From BCD1 sp965230565 (GTDB lineage Bacteria; Bacteroidota; Bacteroidia; Chitinophagales; Saprospiraceae), in contig CBDDLH010000012.1 of the NCBI GenBank assembly GCA_965230565.1, positions 62,001 through 126,000 on the forward strand: DNA of 64,000 nucleotides, read 5' to 3'. A program made the position numbers and the translations under genes. Positions within the stretch are counted from its first letter, which is position 1. Each line of letters starts with the position of its first letter. Of the stretch, positions 1 to 9,441 are shown one piece after another. Below the pieces are notes generated by a model. The model did no database searches and was not told the origin of the DNA. It saw only the letters and a list, made by a program, of their open reading frames with translations.

Positions 1-50
1 GTTCCTGATAAGGTATTTCCGCCGTGAACTTCAAATGCATCTGACAGCAT
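1..50 (-). CDS. murA: MurA N-terminal fragment (cut by window edge)
   Basis: Reading leftward from the ATG at 50 gives 17 residues, MLSDAFEVHGGNTLSGT, before the window ends. This fits the start of UDP-N-acetylglucosamine 1-carboxyvinyltransferase, the first committed cytoplasmic step of peptidoglycan synthesis, whose N-terminus has the pattern F-x-V-x-G-G-x-x-L-x-G. The catalytic cysteine and everything else lie outside the window. The match rests on about ten residues, so the call is a family-pattern inference. Confidence 0.55.
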   Translation of the reverse strand, partial: MLSDAFEVHGGNTLSG

Positions 51-260
51 AGTATGTTTTTTGGATGAGTAATGAAGTGGATTTATAATGGCACAAAGAT
101 ATAATCCCTGGAAAGAAAAGCCGGGTTTGAATGTAACGAATGTGTAAAGAATTTATTAAGTGCTCGAGTTATGGAAGTATTCGTATACATTCTTGCCAAT
201 TCGGGAAAATAACCTCAATTTTTCAGATATTTGATTTCGTTGATTCAAAATATTCCATCG

Positions 261-1847
261 ATGAATTTTCAGAAGTATAAATATTATTTGATCGTGTTTG
301 CGGGACTGACTAGTTTGATCGCAATAAACTTTGGGTGTCAACAAACTTTCAATGACGCTACATCCCCCAACATCATCCTCGTGCTCGCCGATGACCTCGG
401 CTACGGCGATATCTCCTCCTTCAACCCCGATAGTAAAATCCCAACGCCCAATATCGACAAACTTGCCGATGAGGGTATGAAGTTCACAGACGCTCATACC
501 TCTTCTTCCGTTTGCACTCCCACCCGCTACGGTATCCTGACCGGTCGTTACAACTGGAGAAGTCCGCTTAAAAACGGGGTCCTTACAGGTAAATCCAAAG
601 CACTCATCCCTATGGATCGCACGACCGTTGCTTCCTTGCTTCAACAACAAGGGTACCATACCGCTTTCATTGGCAAATGGCACCTGGGATGGAACTGGTC
701 CCTGCATGATCCGGACAACTTCGGCGGCGAAGGCTGGGATGCTGCTGATTTTGACAATATTGATTTCACCAAACCCATTAGCCACACTCCAAATGATCTT
801 GGGTTTGACTATGCCTATGGCCATAGCGGTTCTCTGGATATGGCTCCATATGTATATGTCGAAAACGGACAAGTCACTTCTGTACCGGATTCTTCCACCG
901 TAAATACCGGAAAATACTCCTGGTGGCGCGAAGGGCCTACCGGAGCAGATTTTGTGCATGAACAGGTGACACCCTACTTTTTCAAAAAAAGCCAGGATTA
1001 TATTGAAGAAAGGGCCGCTTCAGAACAACCTTTTTTCCTTTATCTGGCCCTACCGTCCCCACACACTCCGATCCTGCCTTTAGAAGAATGGCAAGGCAAA
1101 AGCGGATTGAATCCCTATGCCGATTTTGTCATGATGATCGACAACTACATGGGCCAACTGGCCGCAACCATCAAAAAGGCGGGCATCGAGGAAAATACCT
1201 TGATAATTTTCACGAGTGACAATGGCGTTTCCCCTGCTTCCAAACTTAACGAACTGGTTGAAGGAGGCCATTATTCCAGTGGAATTTACCGTGGGCATAA
1301 AGCTGATATTTTTGAGGGAGGACACCGTGTCCCATTCATAGCCAAATGGCCGAAAAAAATCATGCCCGGTAACGTTTCTAAAGAAATAATCTGTACAACC
1401 GACTTCATCGCCACTTGTGCAGGAATTACTGGCTATGAGTTAGCAGAAACCGAAGGGGAAGATAGTTATAACATGCTCTCACTCTTTGAAGAGCCTAACC
1501 CAGAGGCCCCTTTGAGAGAGGCCACAGTTCATCATTCCATCAATGGGAGTTTTGCTATTCGACAAGGCGATTGGAAACTGATCATGTGCCCTGGTTCCGG
1601 AGGCTGGAGTTTCCCGCGACCGGGGAATAAAGCAGTGATCGATACACTGCCTCCAATTCAATTGTACGATCTAAGTCAGGATCCTTCTGAGTCAAAAAAC
1701 CTGCAAGCAGATTATCCTGAAAAAGTTAAAACCATGAAAGCACTGCTCTCTAAATATATTCTGGAAGGCCGGAGTACCCCTGGAGTTCCGCAGAAGAATG
1801 ATATTATTGATTTTGAGTGGAAGCAGATAGGATTTATGGACAATTGA
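261..1847 (+). CDS. Arylsulfatase, secreted lipoprotein-like
   Basis: Sulfatase of the formylglycine-dependent alkaline-phosphatase superfamily, which hydrolyses sulfate esters. The N-terminal ADDLGYGD block (metal-binding Asp pair near residue 44) is followed by C-T-P-T-R, where Cys85 would be converted to formylglycine; S/T-D-N-G near 319 and an EGGHRVPF segment are also typical. I start at ATG 261, not at the upstream in-frame TTG at 231, because it begins a short hydrophobic leader ending in G-C (Cys26), a loose lipobox. At about 528 residues it has normal family length. The substrate cannot be read from sequence. The maturase needed to make formylglycine is not in the window. Confidence 0.88.
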   Translation: MNFQKYKYYLIVFAGLTSLIAINFGCQQTFNDATSPNIILVLADDLGYGDISSFNPDSKIPTPNIDKLADEGMKFTDAHTSSSVCTPTRYGILTGRYNWRSPLKNGVLTGKSKALIPMDRTTVASLLQQQGYHTAFIGKWHLGWNWSLHDPDNFGGEGWDAADFDNIDFTKPISHTPNDLGFDYAYGHSGSLDMAPYVYVENGQVTSVPDSSTVNTGKYSWWREGPTGADFVHEQVTPYFFKKSQDYIEERAASEQPFFLYLALPSPHTPILPLEEWQGKSGLNPYADFVMMIDNYMGQLAATIKKAGIEENTLIIFTSDNGVSPASKLNELVEGGHYSSGIYRGHKADIFEGGHRVPFIAKWPKKIMPGNVSKEIICTTDFIATCAGITGYELAETEGEDSYNMLSLFEEPNPEAPLREATVHHSINGSFAIRQGDWKLIMCPGSGGWSFPRPGNKAVIDTLPPIQLYDLSQDPSESKNLQADYPEKVKTMKALLSKYILEGRSTPGVPQKNDIIDFEWKQIGFMDN

Positions 1848-1943
1848 GGTATAGTTAAATATGCGCACATAAATCGATCCTTTTTGAGTTGAATAATTGG
1901 TAAATTAGTGCGAAATAAATAAGCATAATTTTCAAGCAGAAAA

Positions 1944-4538
1944 ATGAATATCTTACCAATTAAACTCAAATTTACAGGAGCCCTTTTTCTCCTTTTCACA
2001 ACCCTTGTTTCCTACGGTCAAAAGCAAGGCAACATCGTCGAATACTTCGGCAAAGAAAAAATTGAAGCCATCAATGAAGGCTCAGTGATGCACTTGTTTA
2101 AAGACGCGCTGATCCTGAAAATTCCGCGGTTTGGTTTTAGTGCGGAAACAGTTCCTCACGATCCGGTTGTAGGCATGATGCTGACGGACGAGTCACTGGA
2201 GTTCGTTCCTGGTCAGGAGGTGATGCTCAACGGAGAAACATTCACCTGGGAAAAAATATCCGTGGGAGAGAAGAATGACTTCAATGACCCCGGCTTGCGT
2301 GCAGGATATCTGTACCTCGAATACGATTCGCCAAAAGCCCAAACCGTTTTATTCGAAGCATCCGGGCATACCATGTGTCTTATCAATGGCATGCCACATG
2401 AAGGTGATCATTACGATTATGGCTGGCAGTTAATTCCTGTCCGGCTGAAAAAAGGTAAAAACAAATTCTTACTCACTGGAGGGCGGTTTCCCAAAATGAG
2501 AGCAAGATTACTTTCGGCCAGCTCTCCCATTCAATTCACCCTTCGTGACATGACCTTGCCTGATCTTCTGGTGGAGAAAAACGCCTCCCTTTGGGGAGCT
2601 GTAAGGGTTATGAACCTGACTAATAAAACATTTTCGGAAGGAAGTATTTCCTGTCAAATTGGAAATCAAAAAGAAATCACTAAAATACCCGCTGTTTCTG
2701 CATTGAATATTCGCAAGATACCCTTCTCAATTCCAAACCCGAAAAACTTGTCTCACGATGCACCTGTAATAGCGATTCTTCAGTTAAAAGATCAAAAAGG
2801 AAAGGTCCTTGCATCGGACACCATTCAACTTTACGCGAAGTCCTTCCATAAACACCACAAACAAACATTTATCAGCGATATTGATGGCAGTGTTCAATAT
2901 TACAGCATTGCTCCCTCCTCCGATCCTGATCTTGACAAACCTGCACTTTTCCTTTCCGTTCATGGTGCGTCGGTTGAAGCGGTCAATCAAGCTAATGCAT
3001 ACAAACAAAAAGACTGGGGTCATTTGGTGGCACCTACCAATCGCCGGCCGTTTGGTTTTGCCTGGGAAGACTGGGGCAGACTTGATGCTTTGGAAGTTCT
3101 TACCCATTCGGAAAAACTACTGCAAACAGATCCTCAACACACCTACCTCACCGGACACTCCATGGGCGGCCACGGTACCTGGTACCTGGGGGCAACCTAT
3201 CCTGACCGGTTTGCTGCCATTGCACCATGCGCCGGATACCCTGACCTGCTGGGATATCGGGATAGTTTTGTAAAAAGAATGAAGGACAGGCCGGAATCTG
3301 AATTTGCCCGTTTCGGAATGACCAAAGCGGAGTTTTTGGAAAGGACCAAGCCTAAATCATTTGAAAATAAAACCGCCTTGATGATGGACTCCCTCATTCG
3401 CCGGGCAGGAAATCCCAGCAGAACCTTAAAGTTGAAACGCAACTACCTGCACTACGGTATTTTCGTTTTGCACGGCGAAATTGACAATGTGGTTCCGACT
3501 TTCATTGCCCGGGAAATGCGGGAGACCCTTGGGAAATTCCACAACGACTTCACCTACTACGAATACCCTGAAGGAACGCATTGGTACGGTGACCACAGTG
3601 TAGACTGGCCTCCGATTTTCGATTTTTTCAAAGCCAGGAGCATTAAAGCATCAGATGAGATTAAAAAGATCGAATTCTATACCGGCTCTCCCGGAGTATC
3701 TTCCGGTTCTCATTTCATTAATATCCTCCAGCAGGAAGTTCCTTTTGAGATCAGCAGTTTTGATTTCAAAAGAACGGAAGAGGCCATTACCTTATCGGTG
3801 AAAAATGCACAGACACTTTCCATCAACCTAAAAAAGATGGCTCCGAAAACTGATGTACTCTTCCTCAACAATCAAAAAATGATCATACCGACAGGAGAAA
3901 CAATCATGTATTTGAAAAAGGAAGAGGCTGGTTGGAAAACAGTTACTAAACCTTCCAAAAAAGAAAAAGGCCCGCATAGAAATGGAGGTTTTAAAGATGC
4001 ATTTCGTCACAATGTGGTGTTTATTTTTGCTACCCAGGGTTCCAAAGAAGAAAATGCCTGGTATTACAACCGGGCAAAGTTTGATGCGGAAAAATTCTGG
4101 TACCGCGCCAATGGCAGCATTGAGCTAATCCCAGACACTGCCTTTGATCCAAAAGATTACCCCGACAGGAATGTAATCCTCTACGGAAACAGAGAAAACA
4201 ATGCAGCCTGGAATTTACTGCTGGATACATGTCCTATTCAGGTTACCAATAGTCAGATTAGTGTTGCCGGAAAAAAACTGGTAGGTGATCAATGGGGCAG
4301 CTATTTCATCTTCCCTCGCCAGGATAGTGATTTTGCAAGTGTCGGTGTGATAACAGCTACAGGAACCAAAGGCATGAAATCCGCCTATGCTAATGACTAT
4401 TTGGTCAATGGCACAAGGTTCCCCGATGTGATGATCTTTGATGATGGAATGATGCGTGAAGGGTTGTCGGGAATTAAATGCAGTGGCTTTTTTGGCAACG
4501 ACTGGTCAGTGGAGGAAGGAGAATTTATTTGGAAATAA
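1944..4538 (+). CDS. Secreted alpha/beta hydrolase, prolyl-oligopeptidase-like
   Basis: An 864-residue protein with a classic signal peptide ending in VSYGQ near residue 25. The central part is an alpha/beta hydrolase: nucleophile elbow G-H-S-M-G-G (Ser about 405), acid in the G-E-I-D-N segment (Asp about 514) and His in G-T-H-W-Y (about 546), which together give a complete triad. The 350 residues before it look like beta-rich accessory domains, and the last 280 residues form a second uncharacterised module. Such proteins are annotated as S9-type peptidases or carbohydrate esterases. It follows the sulfatase by about 100 bases on the same strand, so a role with it on sulfated or acylated polymers is possible but unproven. 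Confidence 0.75.
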   Translation: MNILPIKLKFTGALFLLFTTLVSYGQKQGNIVEYFGKEKIEAINEGSVMHLFKDALILKIPRFGFSAETVPHDPVVGMMLTDESLEFVPGQEVMLNGETFTWEKISVGEKNDFNDPGLRAGYLYLEYDSPKAQTVLFEASGHTMCLINGMPHEGDHYDYGWQLIPVRLKKGKNKFLLTGGRFPKMRARLLSASSPIQFTLRDMTLPDLLVEKNASLWGAVRVMNLTNKTFSEGSISCQIGNQKEITKIPAVSALNIRKIPFSIPNPKNLSHDAPVIAILQLKDQKGKVLASDTIQLYAKSFHKHHKQTFISDIDGSVQYYSIAPSSDPDLDKPALFLSVHGASVEAVNQANAYKQKDWGHLVAPTNRRPFGFAWEDWGRLDALEVLTHSEKLLQTDPQHTYLTGHSMGGHGTWYLGATYPDRFAAIAPCAGYPDLLGYRDSFVKRMKDRPESEFARFGMTKAEFLERTKPKSFENKTALMMDSLIRRAGNPSRTLKLKRNYLHYGIFVLHGEIDNVVPTFIAREMRETLGKFHNDFTYYEYPEGTHWYGDHSVDWPPIFDFFKARSIKASDEIKKIEFYTGSPGVSSGSHFINILQQEVPFEISSFDFKRTEEAITLSVKNAQTLSINLKKMAPKTDVLFLNNQKMIIPTGETIMYLKKEEAGWKTVTKPSKKEKGPHRNGGFKDAFRHNVVFIFATQGSKEENAWYYNRAKFDAEKFWYRANGSIELIPDTAFDPKDYPDRNVILYGNRENNAAWNLLLDTCPIQVTNSQISVAGKKLVGDQWGSYFIFPRQDSDFASVGVITATGTKGMKSAYANDYLVNGTRFPDVMIFDDGMMREGLSGIKCSGFFGNDWSVEEGEFIWK

Positions 4539-4546
4539 TTTTTTCA

Positions 4547-4577
4547 GACCTCCGAGGTTTTTAAAACCTTGGAGGTC
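4547..4577. repeat. GACCTCC palindromic hairpin
   Basis: A 15-base arm starting GACCTCCGAGG pairs with a matching arm ending GGAGGTC, with one G-T wobble and almost no loop. It lies 9 bases after the hydrolase stop. No long T-run follows. I recall similar GACCTCCGAGGTTTT palindromes as dispersed elements in Bacteroidota genomes (recollection, not checked), and it may also end transcription. Confidence 0.6.
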
Positions 4578-4753
4578 GTCTTAGGGATATATTCACGGGA
4601 TTGTTTCCATTTATTTTTTATTTTAAGTTTTCCTGAATATTAATCAGGTTAACCAAGCATGACTTCAGAGGCACCTGAAACAATTTGGAGCCGATCTTGT
4701 TTCCGAATGAAAACACCCCTCGTATTTTTCAAACAAAATTAACCTATTGGCCT

Positions 4754-5788
4754 ATGATGGTAACCAAAAGTATTAGCCTTGGCCGGTTCTTGAGAATGTC
4801 CGGCCATCATGTGGCATGGCTCCTGTTGGGGGCTACCGCATTTGCATTTCTATATCATTTTAAAATCCTCACTGTCACGATACCCTGGCTGCCCATTTCG
4901 GTTATCGGTACCGCAGTTGCGTTTTATGTCGGTTTTAAAAATAACCAGGCATATGACCGAATGTGGGAAGCCCGTAAGATCTGGGGAGCGATTGTCAATA
5001 GCAGCCGTGCCTGGGGTATGTATGTAGATGGTTTTATTAACAATCAATTTGCTAACTCACCGGCATCTGACAAAGAGTTGCATAGTATCAAAGAACGGTT
5101 GATTTATCGGCATATTGGCTGGCTCTATGCATTGAGAAGCCAGCTGTTAATTCCAACCGAATGGGAACACATCAACCAGGGAAAAATGATGGCCAGGGCA
5201 GCACGGTATTATCAACAAAATTTTGGAGTAGGATTAATAGCAGACGAAGTTACCCAAACAGAGCTCAAACACTACCTGCCGAAAAAGGAACTCGACCGGT
5301 TGATCAATCATGCCAACACAGCCACACAGATCATTAACGAACAATCGAGGGAGCTGACCGACCTTAAAGCCAGAGGGCTTATCGATGATTTCCGACATAT
5401 GGAAATGACCACCATCCTCTATCATTTTTATGAACATCAGGGAAAATGTGAAAGGATCAAAAAATTCCCACTTCCAAGGCAGTATGCCAATGTGAGCCGG
5501 ATATTTGTCGGGATTTTTGTATTTCTTCTTCCTTTCAGTATGATTCCTGCACTGATGGAAGTAGGCGATTGGGGTTTCTGGGTTTCGATTCCGGTGACTG
5601 CCCTAATTGGATGGGTTTATGTAATGATGGAAGTTATTGGCGACTACTCAGAAAACCCTTTCCAGGGTATGGCCAATGACATTCCGATGTTGTCTCTTTG
5701 CAGGGTCATAGAGATAGATTTACGGGAAATGTTGGGAGAAACAGAATTACCTCCACCAATTAAATCGAAGCGAGGGGTTTTGATGTAA
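4754..5788 (+). CDS. Bestrophin-family anion channel
   Basis: Member of the bestrophin/UPF0187 family, pentameric inner-membrane chloride or anion channels. Diagnostic is the segment after the first two membrane spans, G-F-K-N-N-Q-A-Y-D-R-M-W-E-A-R, followed by W-G-A-I-V-N-S-S-R. A second hydrophobic pair lies near the C-terminus, and the last 40 residues hold the conserved E-N-P-F motif of the pore helix region. I choose ATG 4754 (345 residues), which places the first span at the usual distance. An in-frame TTG at 4685 would add 23 residues with no obvious homology. It is monocistronic, with a strong terminator after it. Confidence 0.85.
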   Translation: MMVTKSISLGRFLRMSGHHVAWLLLGATAFAFLYHFKILTVTIPWLPISVIGTAVAFYVGFKNNQAYDRMWEARKIWGAIVNSSRAWGMYVDGFINNQFANSPASDKELHSIKERLIYRHIGWLYALRSQLLIPTEWEHINQGKMMARAARYYQQNFGVGLIADEVTQTELKHYLPKKELDRLINHANTATQIINEQSRELTDLKARGLIDDFRHMEMTTILYHFYEHQGKCERIKKFPLPRQYANVSRIFVGIFVFLLPFSMIPALMEVGDWGFWVSIPVTALIGWVYVMMEVIGDYSENPFQGMANDIPMLSLCRVIEIDLREMLGETELPPPIKSKRGVLM

Positions 5789-5813
5789 TCACTTATCAAT
5801 AAACGTTTTTTCG

Positions 5814-5877
5814 AAAAGCCACCAATACTCGAATGCTTTTTTACCATTTGATGTATTGGTGGCTTTTCTGTTTTTTT
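5814..5877 (+). terminator. Intrinsic terminator after bestrophin gene
   Basis: Perfect 15-base arms AAAAGCCACCAATAC and GTATTGGTGGCTTTT (5814-5828 and 5853-5867) around a 24-base loop, followed by CTG and seven T. It ends the rightward bestrophin transcript. Confidence 0.8.
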
Positions 5878-5982
5878 CAGGTTCCCTGAAGGGTACTTGT
5901 AGATAAGTGATAATTTTTGGTAGAGATTTTTTGATACATTCCTTGAATCAATCTATTCTTGAACAAACCAAAAGAAAACATC

Positions 5983-6381
5983 ATGATTACCTCCATTTCA
6001 CCTGTCTCAAAAGAACTTGTCATAGCTGTTATAGAAAATCTCCTGTATTATGGAGGCAACAGCAATTTTGCCATCCTGCCGCTCGGAAAGGATTATTACA
6101 TTCAAATGGCCACCTCAAAAGGAGCTTACGAAATGTATGTGGAAGCCGTAAGTAATAATCATCTTTTCGAGGATTGTTTTTTAACAGAGGATCAGATCAA
6201 TCGAATAATTGAATTATCCTGGCAACCGCCGGACAGGTTAGAGGGAAATTATTTCCTCATTCACAATGTCGATTCCGAACATGAAAGAGAAGAACTGGCT
6301 GAGTTGATCCTCTATACTGCCAGTGAAGTTTATGGATTCGATGAAGTTGAAGAGGAAAGTATCGTTCTAAATCTGGAGTGA
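5983..6381 (+). CDS. Small acidic conserved hypothetical protein
   Basis: Protein of 132 residues from ATG 5983; an in-frame TTG at 5959 is possible but less likely. It has no signal peptide and no membrane span. The pattern (N-terminal helix, beta-rich centre with a G-K-D-Y-Y-I-Q strand, then an acidic C-terminal half ending E-E-E-S-I-V-L-N-L-E) resembles the small YbjN / type III chaperone-like fold, but no diagnostic motif is present and I do not assign a function. It stands alone between two terminator-bounded units. Confidence 0.6.
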   Translation: MITSISPVSKELVIAVIENLLYYGGNSNFAILPLGKDYYIQMATSKGAYEMYVEAVSNNHLFEDCFLTEDQINRIIELSWQPPDRLEGNYFLIHNVDSEHEREELAELILYTASEVYGFDEVEEESIVLNLE

Positions 6382-6449
6382 GCATAAGCCCCCGGTAGTT
6401 TTTCAAATCTTTATCCGTATCTTGGTTCGCACACCATAATGCGACTATT

Positions 6450-7766
6450 ATGAAAATATTCAAATACCTGTTGCTTGGTTGTTTGATAACAGCCTCCTGT
6501 AAAACTGTTTCAACCATCAATACTTCAAATCTTGTTTCCAACGAAATGATCGAAAAAGCAAAAGCCATTCACGAAAGGGTAATGACCCTTGATACGCATA
6601 TTGACATCAATGTGAAAAACTTCACGGATGAAGTCAATTATATCCAGGATCTTGATAACCAGGTCACTCTCCCAAAAATGCAAAAAGGCGGCCTGGACTG
6701 TGCCTGGTTTGTCGTTTATACCGGCCAGGGTGAACACACAGAAGAAGGATATGCCAAAGCCTATAAAGATGCTATGGCCAAATTCGATGCCATCCATAAA
6801 CTGACCAGCGACCTTGCTCCTGACCAGATCGGCCTAGCTACTACTTCCGAAGAAGCCAGGAAAATTTATAAATCAGGTAAGAAAGTAGCCATGATAGGTG
6901 TTGAGAATGGTTATCCTATCGGTACAGACCTCAGCCGGGTAAAAGAATTTTATGATTTGGGGGCCAGGTACATTTCACTTTCCCACAACGGGCATAGCCA
7001 ATTATGTGATTCACATACCGGCGAAGAGGAGAACGAATGGTTGCATAACGGAGTGAGCGACCTTGGCAAACAGGTCATTGCGGAAATGAACAAATGGGGA
7101 ATTATGATCGATGTTTCCCATGTGGCCAAAAGCTCCATGCAGGACATGATCAAATATTCCAAAGCTCCTATAATCGCTTCCCATTCATCGGCAAGAGCGT
7201 TAAGCAACCACAGCCGGAACCTCGATGACGAACAACTAGATTGGATCAAAGAAAATGGTGGGGTAGTGCAAGCTGTTGCTTTTAAAGCATATGTCGATGT
7301 GGAAAAAGCGGAAAAATACAAAGAAGCCTATGATGCTCTTTTAAACGAGATTGGCGAAAGCCGTGGTTTTAAAGTATTGCCCTGGTCAGCAATTAAAGAA
7401 ATGACTGAATCGGAACGTGATGCTTACAGGAATCTTTACATGGATGTTAGGAACCTGGCGAAAACCAGAATCGATGAAGTAAAAAAAGCTGTACCGCCAG
7501 TGAACATAGAAGATTTTGTAGATCACATCGATTACATGGTCAAAAAGATCGGTCTGGAACATGTAGGTATCAGTTCTGATTTTGATGGCGGCGGAGGAAT
7601 TGAAGGTTGGGAAGATGCTTCGGAAACCTTGAATGTGACCATTGAACTTGTAAAAAGAGGTTACACTGAGGAAGAGATCGAAAAACTTTGGAGCGGGAAT
7701 TTATTACGGGTATTAGATGAAGTGCAGGAAGTGGCAAAGCAACTTCAGGCGAAAGCAACTAATTGA
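6450..7766 (+). CDS. Membrane dipeptidase (peptidase M19), lipoprotein
   Basis: Zinc dipeptidase of the renal dipeptidase family, cleaving dipeptides and probably D-amino-acid-containing or cyclic dipeptides in the periplasm or at the outer membrane. A lipoprotein leader ends in L-I-T-A-S-C (Cys about 17). Metal-binding blocks are in order: T-H-I-D-I near residue 50, the V-E-N-G segment, S-H-N-G-H, I-D-V-S-H, A-S-H-S-S-A-R and G-I-S-S-D-F-D-G. Length (438) is slightly above the family norm because of the lipid anchor and a short insertion. A hairpin that works as a leftward terminator follows. Confidence 0.9.
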   Translation: MKIFKYLLLGCLITASCKTVSTINTSNLVSNEMIEKAKAIHERVMTLDTHIDINVKNFTDEVNYIQDLDNQVTLPKMQKGGLDCAWFVVYTGQGEHTEEGYAKAYKDAMAKFDAIHKLTSDLAPDQIGLATTSEEARKIYKSGKKVAMIGVENGYPIGTDLSRVKEFYDLGARYISLSHNGHSQLCDSHTGEEENEWLHNGVSDLGKQVIAEMNKWGIMIDVSHVAKSSMQDMIKYSKAPIIASHSSARALSNHSRNLDDEQLDWIKENGGVVQAVAFKAYVDVEKAEKYKEAYDALLNEIGESRGFKVLPWSAIKEMTESERDAYRNLYMDVRNLAKTRIDEVKKAVPPVNIEDFVDHIDYMVKKIGLEHVGISSDFDGGGGIEGWEDASETLNVTIELVKRGYTEEEIEKLWSGNLLRVLDEVQEVAKQLQAKATN

Positions 7767-7801
7767 CAAAAAAAGTCCCTCCAGTCCGAAGACTGAAGGG
7801 A
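7767..7801 (-). terminator. Leftward intrinsic terminator between convergent genes
   Basis: Arms GTCCCTCCAGTC and GACTGAAGGGAC (7774-7801, one mismatch) with loop CGAA. On the minus strand the hairpin is followed by seven T, so it terminates the leftward transcript arriving from 7987. A second compound hairpin (ATACCGT / ACGGTAT enclosing GTTGATT / AATCAAC) lies at 7822-7867. Confidence 0.7.
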
Positions 7802-7950
7802 CGGGACCCTAACTAAAACTTATACCGTACTTTGGTTGATTTTTTCAATCAACTTCAGGCACGGTATATCTTCCATCACTTCCCATCAAAACTCCTGATT
7901 AATGGAGTGACAGAAGATAAATCGTATCCTATTCTTCTGGTTGCTGACTT

Positions 7951-7981
7951 AACTAGTAACTTGAAACCAGTAACCAGCAAC
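7951..7981. repeat. CCAGTAACCAGCAAC-type dispersed repeat
   Basis: The phrase ACTAGTAAC...CCAGTAACCAGCAAC recurs, degenerate and in both orientations, at 46744-46785 and 46958-46990. It is non-coding and lies downstream of a leftward gene. Confidence 0.5.
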
Positions 7982-7986
7982 TATAA

Positions 7987-9441
7987 TTAACCTCTTTTAT
8001 TCCTTGAGCTGCTGCTGCTTGTCTTACGCGTAGCTTTTGTGGAAGAAGAACTTCTTGAGCTACCGGAAGACTTGGCTGCAGGTCTTGAAGAACTTTTGCT
8101 GCTGCTTTTGCTGGCAGAGCTTCTTGAAGAAGATTTGCTCTTGCCGGCTGAAGGCGTGCTGCGCTTCGTTGTCGTTGACCTGCTGCTGGCCTTGGATGTT
8201 GAACGCTTAGGCTGACTCGTTGATCTGTTCGCCTTTGGCGTTGATCTTGGAGTACTCTTTTTTGCAGAAGAACTTCTGTTAGTCTTAGGAGTCGCTTTTG
8301 GTGTTGACCTTGGCGTACTCTTAGTAGCGGAAGAGCTTCTGTTGGTCTTTGGCGTTGCCTTTGGCGTAGAACGTGTAGGTGTCTGAGTATTTCGCTTAGC
8401 CTTATCGCTTGTAGCAGGAGCGGTGCGTTTGTTGTCTACAGATGGTTTTCGGGCATCCGTATTAACGCGTCCTGTACTTGGGCGAGTGGCCGGGCTGCGT
8501 TCGTTCTTATTAGCTTTTGCAGAAGTACGCGGAGTTGTAGCCGGTACTCTTTCCTGAGCTTTTCTGTTATTCTCGATATTATTGGTGTGCCCTGTGCCTC
8601 TAGGCTGTTTAGCAACACTCTTCGTAGCTTTGACATACTCGTTATACCTGTTGTGGTTCTTCTGCTGCTTCATCGGCTTGCGGTGAACCACTGCTTTACC
8701 GTGCTTGACACGTACCTCATTTGTTCTCACCAAAACATTGTGGCTATACACTCTGTATGGTCTGTAGAAATTGTGTACATGGATCACTCGGTGTACGCGA
8801 ACCACATGGTAATGTCTGTGGTAAACTACGATTCTTGGACGGTACACATTCCAGGCACATGGGCGCCAAGGGCTCCACCAGGTTGGGTAGTAATGGTAGT
8901 AATATGGTGAAGCATATACTCTGTAATTACGTCCCAACATATGCTGTACTGCGTGCCAGTAGTAAACATTCACATATCCACCACCGCCATAATCGTAGCG
9001 GTAATCACCATTGTAGGAATAACCATCCTGAGAGATAGGTTCTACAATAACTTCTTCTCCGTAAATGTCCGGGTCACCTACAATTTGCAACATAGCTCTT
9101 CTTCTGCCTACTTTTTCAATTTCGATGACGGCAATATCCTGAACGTCATAGTATCCAAGAGGAACAGAAAGAATGATGGCGTGGTAGTTACCCTGTCTGC
9201 GATGTTCTACCCGGACGTAGTCAATTCGTCCGTCCCAATCGAGGTCGAGGTTATTGACCCAGGTATCCTGTGTGTTGAGCTTACGCTCAAAATCTCTGAT
9301 CGAATATGATTGTTTGAATAATTCAATGGCACCTTCAAGACTAAAGTTGTCTCCTTCATACCCTGTTCGGTCTGCGTACTGGGCGTTGGCCGCAAGGAAA
9401 AATACCATTGAGAACAACCAACTAAAAATTACTTTTTTCAT
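7987..9441 (-). CDS. Secreted protein with His/Tyr-rich core and basic S/T/K repeat tail
   Basis: I start at the ATG at 9441 because it begins a clean signal peptide (MKKVIFSWLF... to A-N-A-Q); the longer frame from 9477 adds residues before it. Residues 20-140 form a compact beta-rich domain with a D-L-D-W-D-G-R-I-D-Y-V calcium-loop-like motif. Residues 160-260 are extremely rich in Tyr, His, Trp and Arg. The last 190 residues are low-complexity Ser/Thr/Lys/Arg, including a 21-residue tandem unit (TPKATPKTNRSSSA core) present twice plus a partial copy. The function is unknown. A cell-surface, polyanion-binding or nucleic-acid-binding role would suit the tail but is inference. Confidence 0.7.
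   Translation of the reverse strand: MKKVIFSWLFSMVFFLAANAQYADRTGYEGDNFSLEGAIELFKQSYSIRDFERKLNTQDTWVNNLDLDWDGRIDYVRVEHRRQGNYHAIILSVPLGYYDVQDIAVIEIEKVGRRRAMLQIVGDPDIYGEEVIVEPISQDGYSYNGDYRYDYGGGGYVNVYYWHAVQHMLGRNYRVYASPYYYHYYPTWWSPWRPCAWNVYRPRIVVYHRHYHVVRVHRVIHVHNFYRPYRVYSHNVLVRTNEVRVKHGKAVVHRKPMKQQKNHNRYNEYVKATKSVAKQPRGTGHTNNIENNRKAQERVPATTPRTSAKANKNERSPATRPSTGRVNTDARKPSVDNKRTAPATSDKAKRNTQTPTRSTPKATPKTNRSSSATKSTPRSTPKATPKTNRSSSAKKSTPRSTPKANRSTSQPKRSTSKASSRSTTTKRSTPSAGKSKSSSRSSASKSSSKSSSRPAAKSSGSSRSSSSTKATRKTSSSSSRNKRG
8230..8375 (-). repeat. 63-base tandem repeat inside the basic tail
   Basis: Two near-identical copies of a 63-base unit plus a partial third, coding for the 21-residue unit beginning STPKATPKTNRSSSA. 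The frame is kept in all copies, so it is a coding repeat that can grow or shrink by slippage. Confidence 0.75.

Noticed and set aside
156..959. 267-residue open frame antisense to the first sulfatase
   Set aside because: It lies wholly inside the coding sulfatase, lacks any family motif, and its composition is that of a reverse-complement shadow.
8230..8375. Possible CRISPR-like regular repeat
   Set aside because: The units are contiguous, in frame and coding, with no spacers.
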